DNA from: Chloroflexota bacterium
GTDB lineage: Bacteria; Chloroflexota; Limnocylindria; Limnocylindrales; CSP1-4
Direction: 5' to 3'
DNA length: 64,000 nt
Assembly: GCA_021783095.1 (NCBI GenBank)
Contig: JAJXUG010000011.1
Coordinates: forward strand, 1 to 64,000
The position numbers and the translations under genes are program-made. Within the stretch, counting starts at the first letter, position 1. Every line of letters starts with the position of its first letter. The notes under the pieces were generated by a model. It did no database searches, was not told the DNA's origin, and saw only the letters and a list, made by a program, of their open reading frames with translations. This document shows, in pieces, positions 1 to 8,526 of the stretch.

Positions 1-200
1 CGCGGCGCCAACAAACCCGCCGGTCCGGCGGCGCTCGGGGCCGGGCTGGTGGCGCGGCGCCAACAAACCCGCCGGTCCGGCGGCGCTCGGGGCCGGGCTG
101 GTGGCGCGGCGCCAACAACCCGCCGGTCCGGCGGCTCGGCGCCACCAATTCGTTGGATTGACCGGGGATCGGCGCGGGATTGGTGGCGCAGCGCCACCAG
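1..200. repeat. 52-bp tandem repeat with palindromic junctions, at window edge
   Basis: Bases 1-52 and 53-104 are identical 52-bp units. A third unit starts at 105 and decays after about 35 bases. Each unit junction carries a near-palindrome of the form GGTGGCGC-N-GCGCCA. The block ends with a perfect one, TGGTGGCGC, A, GCGCCACCA, at 181-199. A further inverted pair, about 12 bp, lies at roughly 139-150 and 178-189. The array runs off the left edge, so its true copy number is unknown. It has no spacer variation, so it is not a CRISPR array. Confidence 0.85.
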
Positions 201-728
201 CAGGACCGGATGCTCACGCTGGTGCACCGGATGAGGCATCGCCGTCCGGACAAGCCCCACAGTGGTGGCCTGTGGTCACCACGCGGGCGCGCGCCGCGAC
301 GGAGTTGCCGCCGTCGAGGGGGCCTGCGGGACGGGCGAGACAGCCGACGCCCGGCGGCGCACAATCCGGCCCAAGGTCCACCAGCGGCCGTGGGGCCAAA
401 AGGCCGGGCCTACTCGCGACGACCAGTCGTCGAGGTCCGCGATCGTGCAAGGGTGAACGTGCACCAGGCACCGGCCGCCACGACTCCGAGCCGTCTCGAC
501 GCCCAGTCGAACGGCGGCGCCCGCCCGGCTCCTGCCTGTTGCATCGCTGCCGTCCCCTCCCTGCCGATCCCCGGGGGCCTCGGTGCCTGACCCCAGGACG
601 CGCCTCGCGCGCCCGCTCCCGGATGAGCCCGTGAGTGCACGGGCTGGAGGGTTCCGGGACCATGGGGAGCTGGATCGCCGCCCGTTGAAGGTGCGAGGCA
701 CCGGTCAACCCACGCGGGAGGAGGCTCA
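200..728. other. non-coding stretch upstream of the NCS1 permease
   Basis: No convincing gene is seen here. The open frames in several phases have arginine/proline-rich, low-complexity products, as expected from GC-rich non-coding DNA. The last 110 bases form the leader of the permease gene. It contains a perfect 8-bp hairpin (AGCCCGTG at 626-633, CACGGGCT at 638-645) and a strong Shine-Dalgarno sequence, GGGAGGAGG, just before the start at 729. I could not match the leader to a known riboswitch. Confidence 0.6.
626..645 (+). promoter_or_regulatory. hairpin in leader of the permease gene
   Basis: A perfect 8-bp stem with a 4-nt loop (AGTG) lies about 83 nt before the permease start. It could be part of a leader regulatory structure or a terminator of upstream transcription. 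No U-tract follows it. Confidence 0.3.
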
Positions 729-2279
729 ATGACAGCAGCGTCGATGGAGCAGACCGTCCTGGGGGATGGTCGAGTCGAGCTCAGCCCGGAGGTGGACGCC
801 TCACTGGGCATCTCATCGCTCCACAACGATGACCTGGCACCGGTGCCGGTCGCGAAACGCGTCTGGACGACCTACAACTACCTGGCGCTCTGGGTGGGCA
901 TGGCCCACAACGTGGCGACGTGGACACTCGCCGCTGGCCTGGTCGCGCTGGGCATGGCCTGGTACCAGGCGATCATCACGATCATGCTCGCGAACATCAT
1001 CGTGCTGGTCCCGATGCTGGCCAACAGCCACGCGGGCACCAAGTACGGCATCCCGTTCCCGGTGTTCGCCCGAGCGTCGTTCGGCGTCTTCGGCGCGAAC
1101 ATCCCGGCGCTCATCCGCGCCGGCGTTGCCTGCGGGTGGTTCGGCATCCAGACCTGGATCGGCGGCGGCGCGATCTTCGTGCTGATGGGCTCGATCCTGG
1201 GCGACAGCTGGACGAAAGCGTCGCCACTCTCGATCGGCTTCGGCGAGTACGCGTCACAGCCCATCACCATGTGGCTGTCGTTCCTGATCTTCTGGGTGAT
1301 CAACATCTTCATCGTCCTGCGGGGCATGAACTTCATCCGCCACTTCGAGAACTGGGCAGCCCCGTTCGTCATCGTGGTGGCGCTGTTCCTGCTCATCTGG
1401 ATGACCATCCAGGCTGGCGGGTTCGGGCCCATCGTCAACGACGCCGGCACGCTCGGCTGGGGCGACAAGTTCTGGCCGGTCTTCTGGCCCTCGCTGATGG
1501 GCATGATCGCGTTCTGGTCCACCCTGTCGCTGAACATGCCGGACTTCACGAGGTTCGGCCGAAGCCAGCGTGACCAGGCCCTGGGCCAGACGCTCGGCCT
1601 GCCGACGACCATGACGGTCTTCCCGCTGATCGCGGTCCTCACGACCTCGGCCAGCCAGGTCGTCTACGGCAAGGCCATCTGGGACCCGGTCGAGCTGACC
1701 GGGCACTTCAACAACCCGATCGTCGTCGTCCTCGCGCTGTTCACGCTCGCGGTCGCGACGCTGTCGGCCAACGTGGCCGCGAACATCGTGAGCCCGTCGT
1801 ACGACTTCTCCAACGTCGCGCCCAAGTTCATCAGCTTCCGCACCGGCGGCCTGATCACGGGCGTGATCGGCATCCTCATCCAGCCGTGGAACCTGTACAG
1901 CGATCCCCACGCGTACATCTTCACGTGGCTGGGCACCTACGGCGGCGCCACCGGCGCCATCGCGGGCGTGCTCATCGCCGACTACTGGTGGATCCGCCGC
2001 CGGCGGCTGCACCTGGCGGACCTGTACCGCGCGGACGGCAAGTACCGCTACGCCTCCGGCTTCAACTGGATAGCGATCGTGGCGCTGCTCGTCGGCATCG
2101 TGATCGCGATCGGCGGGTCCTACAGCGCGAGCGGCGCGCCGTTCCCCGTGGACGGCATCATCCCGCCCCTCAAGGCGTTCGCCGACTACAGCTGGGTCGT
2201 CGGCCTGCTCGTCGCGTTCTTCGTCTACGGCGGCCTGACGATGGTCGTCGGCGACAAGACCGCCTCCAGGGAGGACTGA
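729..2279 (+). CDS. NCS1-family nucleobase/hydantoin-type cation symporter
   Basis: This is an integral inner-membrane transporter of 516 residues, the usual NCS1 length, with about 12 hydrophobic segments. After a soluble N-terminus of about 42 residues comes the characteristic NCS1 block around residues 43-65 (KRVWTTYNYLALWVGMAH). The family imports nucleobases, allantoin, hydantoins or related compounds with Na+ or H+. The sequence does not decide which. The ATG at 729 follows GGGAGGAGG. The gene stands alone with a hairpin terminator behind it. A substrate for one of the molybdenum hydroxylases in this window (for example a purine) is possible, but that link is inference only. Confidence 0.88.
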   Translation: MTAASMEQTVLGDGRVELSPEVDASLGISSLHNDDLAPVPVAKRVWTTYNYLALWVGMAHNVATWTLAAGLVALGMAWYQAIITIMLANIIVLVPMLANSHAGTKYGIPFPVFARASFGVFGANIPALIRAGVACGWFGIQTWIGGGAIFVLMGSILGDSWTKASPLSIGFGEYASQPITMWLSFLIFWVINIFIVLRGMNFIRHFENWAAPFVIVVALFLLIWMTIQAGGFGPIVNDAGTLGWGDKFWPVFWPSLMGMIAFWSTLSLNMPDFTRFGRSQRDQALGQTLGLPTTMTVFPLIAVLTTSASQVVYGKAIWDPVELTGHFNNPIVVVLALFTLAVATLSANVAANIVSPSYDFSNVAPKFISFRTGGLITGVIGILIQPWNLYSDPHAYIFTWLGTYGGATGAIAGVLIADYWWIRRRRLHLADLYRADGKYRYASGFNWIAIVALLVGIVIAIGGSYSASGAPFPVDGIIPPLKAFADYSWVVGLLVAFFVYGGLTMVVGDKTASRED

Positions 2280-2309
2280 CCCTCAGTCCTCTTCGCGCTG
2301 AAGCGAAGC

Positions 2310-2339
2310 GAGGCCCCTGCCGGCAACGGTGGGGGCCTC
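2310..2339. terminator. bidirectional hairpin terminator
   Basis: GAGGCCCC (2310-2317) pairs perfectly with GGGGCCTC (2332-2339) around a 14-nt loop, between two convergent genes (permease ending at 2279, helicase ending at 2379). A smaller hairpin, TTCGC/GCGAA, precedes it at about 2293-2307. Only a short T-run is present, as is common at this GC content. Confidence 0.6.
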
Positions 2340-2378
2340 GTCATGCCCGGCCCGACCCGTGTCCTTCCCGAGGGGCCG

Positions 2379-4013
2379 CTACTTCCCGAGGCGCCACTGC
2401 CAGCGGCGCGCCGCCTGGAGGCGCGTCTGGAGCTGGTCCTCGGTGGCCTCGGTGACGCGCCGGATCCCAGCTGAGCGGTTGAGCTCGAGGTTCACCGCGG
2501 CGTAGCTCATCCCGGACCAGCGCGCGATGTCCTTCGCCGCCTCGGCGTTGGCCAGGCGGAGCCGGTCCTTCACGGCGCGGCGCGTGGCACCGTCGACCAT
2601 CAGGCCCGTCGCCGGCGCCACGAGCGGCGGAGGCGGCCCGAGCTCGAGCTCGATCGACGGGTCGGCGCCGTCCTCCCACTCCCCCGGCAGCGGCTCGCTC
2701 CACGCCTCGCCCGTGGACGCGTCGCCAACGGCGACCGCGGACAGCGCCGCGAACAGCGAGAGCTGCTCCCCCGCCGCCAGCTCGGCCGCCTCGGCGCGGC
2801 GCTGCGCCTCGGGGTCGTCCTCCTCGCCCGGCCGCGCGACGCGCCGCAACGAGTGGCGGCGCTGCTCGGCGATCTCCGAGGCGCGGATCCGCAGCCGGAG
2901 GTCGTCGGGGATGAACAGCCAGGCGCGCTGGTCGCGGATCCCGGGCACCCAGCGCACGAACCGCCCGACCGCCTGCCGGAAGTACAGGTCCGTGGTGACG
3001 GTGGTGGCGTACACGCCGACGCGCAGGCGCGGGATGTCCACGCCCTCGCTGACCATTCGGACGGCGACCAGCCACGGCTCGTGGCCCGCGGCGAATGCGG
3101 CGATCTTCTCCGACGCGTCGGGATCGTCCGACGTCACCACCGTCGCGCCGACGCCAACCTCGCGCCGCAGCAACGTGACGATCCCGCGCGCGTGGTCCTG
3201 GTCCATCGCGATGACGAGCCCACCGGCGTCAGGCTGGTGCTTTCGGACCGCCTCGAGTCGGGCCACAGCATCGCGCAGGACCGACGGCAGCCACTCGCCG
3301 TCGAGCGACAGCGCAGTCCGCAGCCGCTGGTTGGCGAGCTGGCTCGCGAGCGAGTCGTCGAACGTGGCGCTGTGGACGGCGCCGTCAGGGGCGCTCCACT
3401 CCATCTCGCCGCCGGTCCTCGGGAAGTAGACCGGGCGGACGACTCGGCCGTCGCGCAGTGCCTCGCCGTAGCCGTACTCGAAGTCCGGGACAGCCTCGTC
3501 GGCCTCGTAGCGCACGAACGGGATCGCCCGAGTGTCGCTTCGGAACGGCGTGCCGGAGAGCGACAGCCGGTGGTGCGTGAGCGCGAAGGCGTGGCGGAGC
3601 GCGTCGCCCCACGCCTGCTCCTCGCCCGCGTGGTGGACCTCGTCGAGGACGACATGGGCGCCGGCCGCCTGAACGCGGATGGCGTCGGCCGACATCGCCA
3701 CCTGCTGGTAGCTGGTCACGACGCCGTGCATGTCCGGCGGCATCGGCCCGTCGGACGGCGTCCAGGCGGGGTCGAGGTGGAGCCCGAGCCCTGCTGCCGC
3801 GGCGGCCCACTGGACCTTGAGGTGGGCGGTGGGCGCCACGACGACGACGCGTCCCGGCCGCTTGGCGAGCGCGGTGCGCAGCGCGGCGAGCGCGAACGTC
3901 GTCTTGCCGGCACCGGGCGTGGCAACAGCGAGGAAGTCGGGGTGCGAGGAGGCGGCAAAGCGGGCGAGGGCCGCGTGCTGCCAGGGTCGGAGTCGGACGC
4001 TGCTGCGGGACAC
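2379..4013 (-). CDS. DEAD/DEAH-box superfamily 2 helicase
   Basis: An ATP-dependent nucleic-acid helicase/translocase of 544 residues. Visible motifs are Walker A ATPGAGKTT (residues 31-39), motif II DEVHH (124-128), motif III-like SGTPF (153-157), motif V VSEGVDIP and motif VI QAVGRFVR. The helicase core fills roughly residues 5-390. A tail of about 150 residues, rich in Glu/Ala, has no domain I recognise. It resembles the free-standing type III restriction/UvrB-like helicases (ResIII plus Helicase_C), but no methylase or nuclease neighbour is present, so a restriction role is not supported. It converges with the permease gene and has no operon partner. Confidence 0.88.
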   Translation of the reverse strand: MSRSSVRLRPWQHAALARFAASSHPDFLAVATPGAGKTTFALAALRTALAKRPGRVVVVAPTAHLKVQWAAAAAGLGLHLDPAWTPSDGPMPPDMHGVVTSYQQVAMSADAIRVQAAGAHVVLDEVHHAGEEQAWGDALRHAFALTHHRLSLSGTPFRSDTRAIPFVRYEADEAVPDFEYGYGEALRDGRVVRPVYFPRTGGEMEWSAPDGAVHSATFDDSLASQLANQRLRTALSLDGEWLPSVLRDAVARLEAVRKHQPDAGGLVIAMDQDHARGIVTLLRREVGVGATVVTSDDPDASEKIAAFAAGHEPWLVAVRMVSEGVDIPRLRVGVYATTVTTDLYFRQAVGRFVRWVPGIRDQRAWLFIPDDLRLRIRASEIAEQRRHSLRRVARPGEEDDPEAQRRAEAAELAAGEQLSLFAALSAVAVGDASTGEAWSEPLPGEWEDGADPSIELELGPPPPLVAPATGLMVDGATRRAVKDRLRLANAEAAKDIARWSGMSYAAVNLELNRSAGIRRVTEATEDQLQTRLQAARRWQWRLGK

Positions 4014-4190
4014 GGTTCCTTACGGGGGTCGGGGGTTCGGGGGCGGGCCGTCAGTTTCGCATGGGTGGGGCGACCGGGGCGGCGGCGCCGGAGCCCCACC
4101 CGGGAAACCGGGCCGCCTCGGCCCGCACTCCTCGATCAACACGGCTCACGCCCTTCCGCCGCGCCAGCCGAGCGGGACAGGGAAACGCGG

Positions 4191-4270
4191 GGCGAGAACC
4201 GTCAGCCAGTCAAAGGACGACTACGCCTCGGGCGAGAACCATCAGATAGTCGAGGGACGACTGCCTGGCG
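4191..4270. repeat. 40-bp imperfect tandem duplication
   Basis: Two copies start with the same GGCGAGAACC, at 4191 and 4231, exactly 40 bases apart. Both continue into a shared CAG-n-AGTC-A-GGGACGACT-type segment. The duplication overlaps the left arm of the inverted-repeat element, so that element carries a doubled left end. Confidence 0.7.
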
Positions 4271-4353
4271 GCGATTTCGGCCCGTGCGGGCCCTTCTGGC
4301 GTCTTCGTGCGGGCTCGGGCCGAATGCGTAGTCGTGCTTTGACCAGGTGGCGG
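4199..4353. mobile_element. MITE-like inverted-repeat element, copy 1
   Basis: The left arm (4199-4225) and the reverse complement of the right arm (4327-4353) match at 22 of 27 positions and share the inner end GACGACTACG or CACGACTACG. The interior contains GCCTGGCGGCGATTTCGGCC. The same arms and interior recur at 24699-24854. There is no coding capacity. It looks like a small non-autonomous mobile element or a large REP-type hairpin repeat. No target-site duplication could be assigned with confidence. Confidence 0.65.
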
Positions 4354-4432
4354 GAACGGGGCCGAGGCGCGGCCGCGACGGACGACGCGACGGCGGGCCC
4401 CCGAGACGGTCTGGAGCGGCGACCACGTGGCG

Positions 4433-4698
4433 GACAGCGCTGCGTGTCGGAACTCCAGGAGGCCACGGGCAGCGGCGCCTCGGGGTCGGTCTCGCAGCAG
4501 CTCGCCGTGCTCCGCGGCCAGGGCATCGTCGCTGCCGACCGTCACGGCACCACCATCATCTACCGCGTCGCCGACGACGCCAGCTTCGAGCTGCCCGACG
4601 TCGCTCGCCGGCTCCACAGCTCGCGGCTCACGAGCACCGTGGACCTCCCGCGCCTGGTCGAGGACGAGGCCGGCGCGGGGCGAGGCCCGGCGTCCTGA
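4433..4698 (+). pseudogene. 5'-truncated ArsR-type winged-helix regulator remnant
   Basis: In the frame closing at the TGA of 4696-4698, the translation contains CVSELQEATG, then SVSQQLAVLRGQGIVAADRH and GTTIIYRVADD. This is the recognition helix and wing of an ArsR-family metal/redox-type repressor. The usual N-terminal helices (the ADPTRLRIL-type start) are absent. The sequence upstream is arginine-rich noise and a repeat element ends about 80 bp before. No start codon with a ribosome binding site is evident. I read it as a decayed or insertion-truncated gene. A short functional protein cannot be excluded. Confidence 0.6.
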
Positions 4699-4828
4699 CG
4701 GGCCCGTTCCGCGATCGCCGCCACGCCGACCGACTGGCGGTGCAGCCGCGGGCCGGCGGACCGCACGTCGCGCAGACCCAAACGCGGCACGGGCATGCGT
4801 CTATGCTGCAATTGGAGGTGGTGGCCAA

Positions 4829-5236
4829 GTGAAGAGCTCGATCCCGTCGTTCGTCCGCGACCTCATCGCGCTCATCGTCGCCTTTGTGGCCTGCCCGGTA
4901 TCGGTGTTCGGCGGCGCCAACCTGGGCTGCGTCGGTCGGCCGACCTTCGAGGGCGAATGCGCCACCACCATGGTGTTCACGTCGCCGCTGATCCTCCTGG
5001 CGGCGGGCACGATCGCGGGCCTGTCGACGCGCGGCTGGACCGGGCTGTTCGCCACCCTCGTCGGTGTGGTCGGCGGGATGTTCTCCATCCTGGCCATCTC
5101 CAACCTGGCCGGCCACTCCGTCCCTCCCGACATCTTCACGGGGGTCGTGGCGACGGTGTGGTTCATGGGCCCGGTGATCATCGGGTACGCCATCGGGCGG
5201 GTGATCGCCCGTCTGGTCGAGAAGCGCAGCGACTGA
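4829..5236 (+). CDS. small four-helix membrane protein, unknown function
   Basis: The product is 135 residues starting at GTG 4829, chosen because GGAGGTGG sits about 10 nt upstream and all hydrophobic segments lie downstream of it. There are four predicted membrane spans, roughly residues 8-30, 50-70, 74-95 and 105-128, and a basic C-terminus (RLVEKRSD). Two cysteines (GCVGRPTFEGEC) sit in the first extramembrane loop and could pair. I do not recognise the family. It is followed by a 100-bp gap before the hydrolase operon. Confidence 0.65.
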   Translation: MKSSIPSFVRDLIALIVAFVACPVSVFGGANLGCVGRPTFEGECATTMVFTSPLILLAAGTIAGLSTRGWTGLFATLVGVVGGMFSILAISNLAGHSVPPDIFTGVVATVWFMGPVIIGYAIGRVIARLVEKRSD

Positions 5237-5336
5237 CCGACGTCGCCGGCGCGGACACGCGTCCCGGGTCCACCAGCGCGCATCAGGCCCTGGGCTGTGG
5301 CGCGCTGCCGGGTCACGGGACCGCCGCTACGATGAG

Positions 5337-6320
5337 GTGATGCAGCCCGAGCCCCTCGCCCCAGGCACCCCGCGGGTGCAGACCGTGCTCGGGCCGGTTG
5401 ACCCGAGCCGCCTGGGCGTGGTCGACGCGCACGACCACCTGTTCCTCGACTCGCCGGCGCTCAAGGGCCAGTCGTTCGGTGACCTCGAGCCCATGGTCGC
5501 CGAGGTCGAGGAGGCACGCGCGAGCGGGATCGCGACGATTGTCGAGATGACCCCGATCGGCCTGGGGCGGCGACCCGACCGGATGCGCGAGCTGAGCTGG
5601 GCGACGGGCGTGGCGATCGTGGCGGCGTCGGGCTACCACCGCGACGCCCACTACCCCGAGGGCCACTGGGTCCACGCCGCGCCGGTCGAGCTGCTTGCGG
5701 ACCGGATCCTCACGGACCTCCGCGCGGGAATGCACCCCACCGACTGGCTGGGCGCCGACGTGCCCCTCGACCCGGCCCGAGCAGGAGCCATCAAGGGCGG
5801 CACGTCGTACCACCGGATCTCCCCATCCGAGGCGAGGCGTCTTGACGCGATCGGCGGCGCCGCTGCAGCGACGGGCGCGGCCGTGCTCGTCCACGCCGAG
5901 ATCGGCACGATGGCGCACGAGATCGTCGACCGGCTGGAGGCGGCCGGCACGAGCGCGGACCGCATCGCGCTCGCCCACATGGACCGCAACCCCGACGCCG
6001 AGCTCCATGCTGAGGTGTGCGCCCGTGGCGTCATCCTGGAGTACGACACCGTGGGGCGGACCAAGTACCACCCCGACAGCGTAGTGCTGGACCTCATCGA
6101 GCGGATGGTGTCCGCGGGCCACGGCTCGCGCCTGATGCTCGGGCTCGACCTCGGCCAGCGCGACTACCTCCGCGCCTACGGTGGCGGTCCCGGGCTCCGG
6201 TACCTCATGACGGCCTTCGCGCCTCGGCTCCGGCGGCGCCTCGGCGATGCGGCCGTGGACGCGATCCTCATCGCGAACCCGGCCCGCTTCTATGCGCTCC
6301 CCGCGGGGAGCGCGGGGTGA
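5337..6320 (+). CDS. phosphotriesterase-family metal-dependent hydrolase
   Basis: An amidohydrolase-fold TIM-barrel enzyme of 327 residues, the usual size of the phosphotriesterase/lactonase family (PF02126). The metal site is visible: HxH in DAHDH (residues 30-34), a candidate carboxylated lysine (K153, AIKGGTSYH), His in VLVHAEIG (about 186) and in ALAHMDRNPD (about 214), and a late Asp in LGLDLGQRD. Family members hydrolyse lactones or phosphoesters, and many bacterial ones are lactonases in sugar or acyl catabolism. The GTG at 5337 is followed directly by an ATG at 5340, and either may be used. It overlaps the FAD oxidoreductase start, so the two are co-translated. Confidence 0.85.
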   Translation: MMQPEPLAPGTPRVQTVLGPVDPSRLGVVDAHDHLFLDSPALKGQSFGDLEPMVAEVEEARASGIATIVEMTPIGLGRRPDRMRELSWATGVAIVAASGYHRDAHYPEGHWVHAAPVELLADRILTDLRAGMHPTDWLGADVPLDPARAGAIKGGTSYHRISPSEARRLDAIGGAAAATGAAVLVHAEIGTMAHEIVDRLEAAGTSADRIALAHMDRNPDAELHAEVCARGVILEYDTVGRTKYHPDSVVLDLIERMVSAGHGSRLMLGLDLGQRDYLRAYGGGPGLRYLMTAFAPRLRRRLGDAAVDAILIANPARFYALPAGSAG

Positions 6321-7675
6321 ACCGCCGTTACGACGTCGTCGTTGTGGGCGCCGGTGCGGCGGGTGCGTCCGCCGCGATCAGCGCCGCTCGCGCCGGCGCC
6401 GCGACGCTGCTCGTCGACCGGCTCGCCTTCATGGGCGGCACGTCGACCGCCGTGCTCGACACCTTCTACGCGTTCTACACGCCGGGGACGGCGCAGCGCC
6501 GCGTGGTCGGCGGTCTGGGCTGGGAGGTGGTGACGCGACTGGTGGAGTCGGGCGTCGCCTTCGAGCGGCCCAACACGTACGGCGCCGGGACGGGTGTGAC
6601 GTACGACGCCGAGGCGCTGAAGGTGCTCTGGGAGCGGCTGGCGGAGGACGCCGGCGTCGAGCTCCTGCTGCACGCCTGGGCCACGGGGGTGCGGCTCGAC
6701 GAGGCGCGGCGCGTGGCGGCCGTCCGGCTGTGGACCAAGGGCGGCGAGCGCTGGGTCGAGGCCAGGTCGGTCGTGGATGCGTCCGGCGATGCCGACGTCT
6801 GCCATCTCGCGGGCGCTGGGTACGACGACGCCCGGAGCGCCGGGGGCGTCCAGTCGCTGTCCACGCTGTTCAAGCTGGCCAACGTGGACATCCCGCGAGC
6901 GAGCGCTGTTCCCAAGCGCGAGCTCTGGGAGCTCATGCGTGAGGCGGCGGCCAGTGGCCGGTACCGGCTGCCGCGGATCGAGGGGTCCTGGCACCGGACG
7001 CCGTACGACGGCGTGGCGCTCATCCACATGACGCGGGTCGCGGGCGTGGATCCGGTGGACCCGGAATCGCTGACCCGCGCCGAGGTGGAGGGCCGTCGGC
7101 AGGTCCAGGAGTACGCCCGGTTCCTTCGCGACCGGGTGCCCGGCTTCGGCCAGTCGGTGATCGTCGCGACGTCGCCCGCGATCGGCGTGCGGGAGAGCCG
7201 GCGCGTGTTCGGCGACTACCGGCTGACGGGAGAGGACGTGCTGGAGGGACGGCGCTTCGCCGACGAGATCGCCCTGTGCGGGGCGCCGATCGAGGACCAC
7301 CACGCTGGCGGCGACACGGCGTGGAGCTACGTGGCGGAGGGCGGGGTCTACGGGATCCCCTACCGCACGCTGCTGCCCGCTGGCGTTGACGGCCTGCTTG
7401 TGGCTGGCCGGTGCTTCTCGGCGACCCATGGCGCCCACGCGTCGGCGCGCTCCATGGCCACGTGCATGGCGATGGGGCAGGCGGCGGGAACCGCGGCTGC
7501 GATGGCCGTCGCCACGGCCACCGTCCCGCGAGGCGTCGCGCCCGAGCGGCTTCGTGTGCGGCTCCTGGCGGACGGAGCGCTGCTCGAGCCGCTTCCTCCC
7601 GCTCCTCCGCGCGCCGACAGCCCCGCGCCGACCCCGGCGGCGTCGGTTCCGACCCATGGCGGAGCGGCGCCGTGA
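6317..7675 (+). CDS. FAD-dependent oxidoreductase (FAD_oxidored type)
   Basis: A flavoprotein of 452 residues with an N-terminal Rossmann FAD site VVVVGAGAAGASAA (about residues 7-20). The FMGGTSTAV motif follows, as in FAD-dependent oxidoreductases of the PF12831/fumarate-reductase-like group. A C-terminal FAD-contact region reads GLLVAGRCFSATHGAHASAR. The start is GTG 6317, which overlaps the stop of the hydrolase (GTGA). The tail after about residue 415 is Pro/Ala-rich. Substrate unknown; the neighbours (lactonase-like hydrolase, SDR) suggest oxidation of a small polyol or hydroxy acid. Confidence 0.82.
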   Translation: MNRRYDVVVVGAGAAGASAAISAARAGAATLLVDRLAFMGGTSTAVLDTFYAFYTPGTAQRRVVGGLGWEVVTRLVESGVAFERPNTYGAGTGVTYDAEALKVLWERLAEDAGVELLLHAWATGVRLDEARRVAAVRLWTKGGERWVEARSVVDASGDADVCHLAGAGYDDARSAGGVQSLSTLFKLANVDIPRASAVPKRELWELMREAAASGRYRLPRIEGSWHRTPYDGVALIHMTRVAGVDPVDPESLTRAEVEGRRQVQEYARFLRDRVPGFGQSVIVATSPAIGVRESRRVFGDYRLTGEDVLEGRRFADEIALCGAPIEDHHAGGDTAWSYVAEGGVYGIPYRTLLPAGVDGLLVAGRCFSATHGAHASARSMATCMAMGQAAGTAAAMAVATATVPRGVAPERLRVRLLADGALLEPLPPAPPRADSPAPTPAASVPTHGGAAP

Positions 7676-8484
7676 GCGGCGGTCGGTTCGCCTCGCGCGG
7701 GATCCTCGTCACCGGCTCGACCGGGATGGGGGCGGCCACCGCCCTCGCCCTGGCTGCGGAGGGGGCGCGCGTGCTCGTGGTGGGGCGGGATCAGGGACAC
7801 CTTGATTCGCTGGCCGCGGCCGCCGACGCGCAGGGGACCGGCATCGCCACGCATGCGGCGGACCTGCGCGACGAGGCGTCGGTCGAGGCGGCGTTCGCGG
7901 CCTTCGACGCGCGGTTCGGGCGTCTGGACGCCGTCTACGGCGTCGCGGGGATCAGCGGGCGGCGGTTCGGCGACGGGCCCCTCCACCACGCGACGCTCGA
8001 GGGCTGGGACACGGTGATGGCGACCAACGCGACCTCGCAGTTCCTCGTGGCGCGCGCAGCGGTCCAGCGGATGCTCGGGCAGCAGCGCGACGGGGCATGG
8101 GGCCGTGGCACGATCCTGTTGATGTCGACCCAGCTCGCCAGTCATCCCGCGGCGCGCTTCTTCGCCACCCACGCGTACGCTGCGAGCAAGGGCGCGATCG
8201 AGTCGCTCGTCCGGGCCGCTGCTGCCACGTACGCGCCCGAGGGGATCCGCGTCAACGCCATCGCCCCGTCGCTCATCGCGACGCCGATGAGCCGCCGCGC
8301 CCAGACCGACGGGGCGATCCTCGCCTACCTCGCGGACAAGCAGCCGCTGGCCGGAGGCCCGATCGACGCCGATGACGTGACGCCAGTCGCGCTGCACCTG
8401 CTCTCCCCCGACGCCCGCATGGTGACGGGTCAGGTCGTGGCCGTGGACGGCGGCTGGAGCGTCAGCGAGCCGCGGTCGGGCTGA
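7672..8484 (+). CDS. short-chain dehydrogenase/reductase
   Basis: A classical SDR of 270 residues beginning at GTG 7672, in a GTGA overlap with the FAD oxidoreductase. The cofactor motif TGSTGMG lies at about residues 14-20, a serine in LLMSTQLAS is the candidate catalytic Ser, and YAASK (169-173) supplies Tyr and Lys. The C-terminus has the common GQVVAVDGGWS element. It probably performs NAD(P)-linked oxidation or reduction of a product handled by the preceding two enzymes. Substrate not determinable. Confidence 0.88.
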   Translation: MSGGRFASRGILVTGSTGMGAATALALAAEGARVLVVGRDQGHLDSLAAAADAQGTGIATHAADLRDEASVEAAFAAFDARFGRLDAVYGVAGISGRRFGDGPLHHATLEGWDTVMATNATSQFLVARAAVQRMLGQQRDGAWGRGTILLMSTQLASHPAARFFATHAYAASKGAIESLVRAAAATYAPEGIRVNAIAPSLIATPMSRRAQTDGAILAYLADKQPLAGGPIDADDVTPVALHLLSPDARMVTGQVVAVDGGWSVSEPRSG

Positions 8485-8526
8485 CTGGGGAGGGTCGGTG
8501 ATCGCGACCCGGGTACCCTTTCCAGC

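Larger units (their letters stand above)
4014..4828. other. gene-poor interval (815 bp)
   Basis: This interval holds a MITE-like inverted-repeat element (4199-4353), an overlapping 40-bp imperfect direct duplication, and a 5'-truncated ArsR-type coding remnant (about 4433-4698). The rest (4014-4190 and 4699-4813) shows no supported gene. Confidence 0.6.

Noticed and set aside
1..200. CRISPR array
   Set aside because: The units are directly adjacent with no unique spacers, and no cas gene is present.
200..728. Small proteins in several frames
   Set aside because: All are Arg/Pro/Gly-rich without a ribosome binding site or recognisable motif, and both strands are open together as expected by composition.
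2379..4013. Helicase as part of a restriction or phage-defence system
   Set aside because: No methyltransferase, nuclease or other defence gene lies nearby; the flanks are a permease and a repeat element.
4014..4828. tRNA or other structured RNA gene
   Set aside because: No T-arm consensus (GTTCGA-type) or cloverleaf could be recognised here or in other gaps; the symmetry is explained by the inverted-repeat element.
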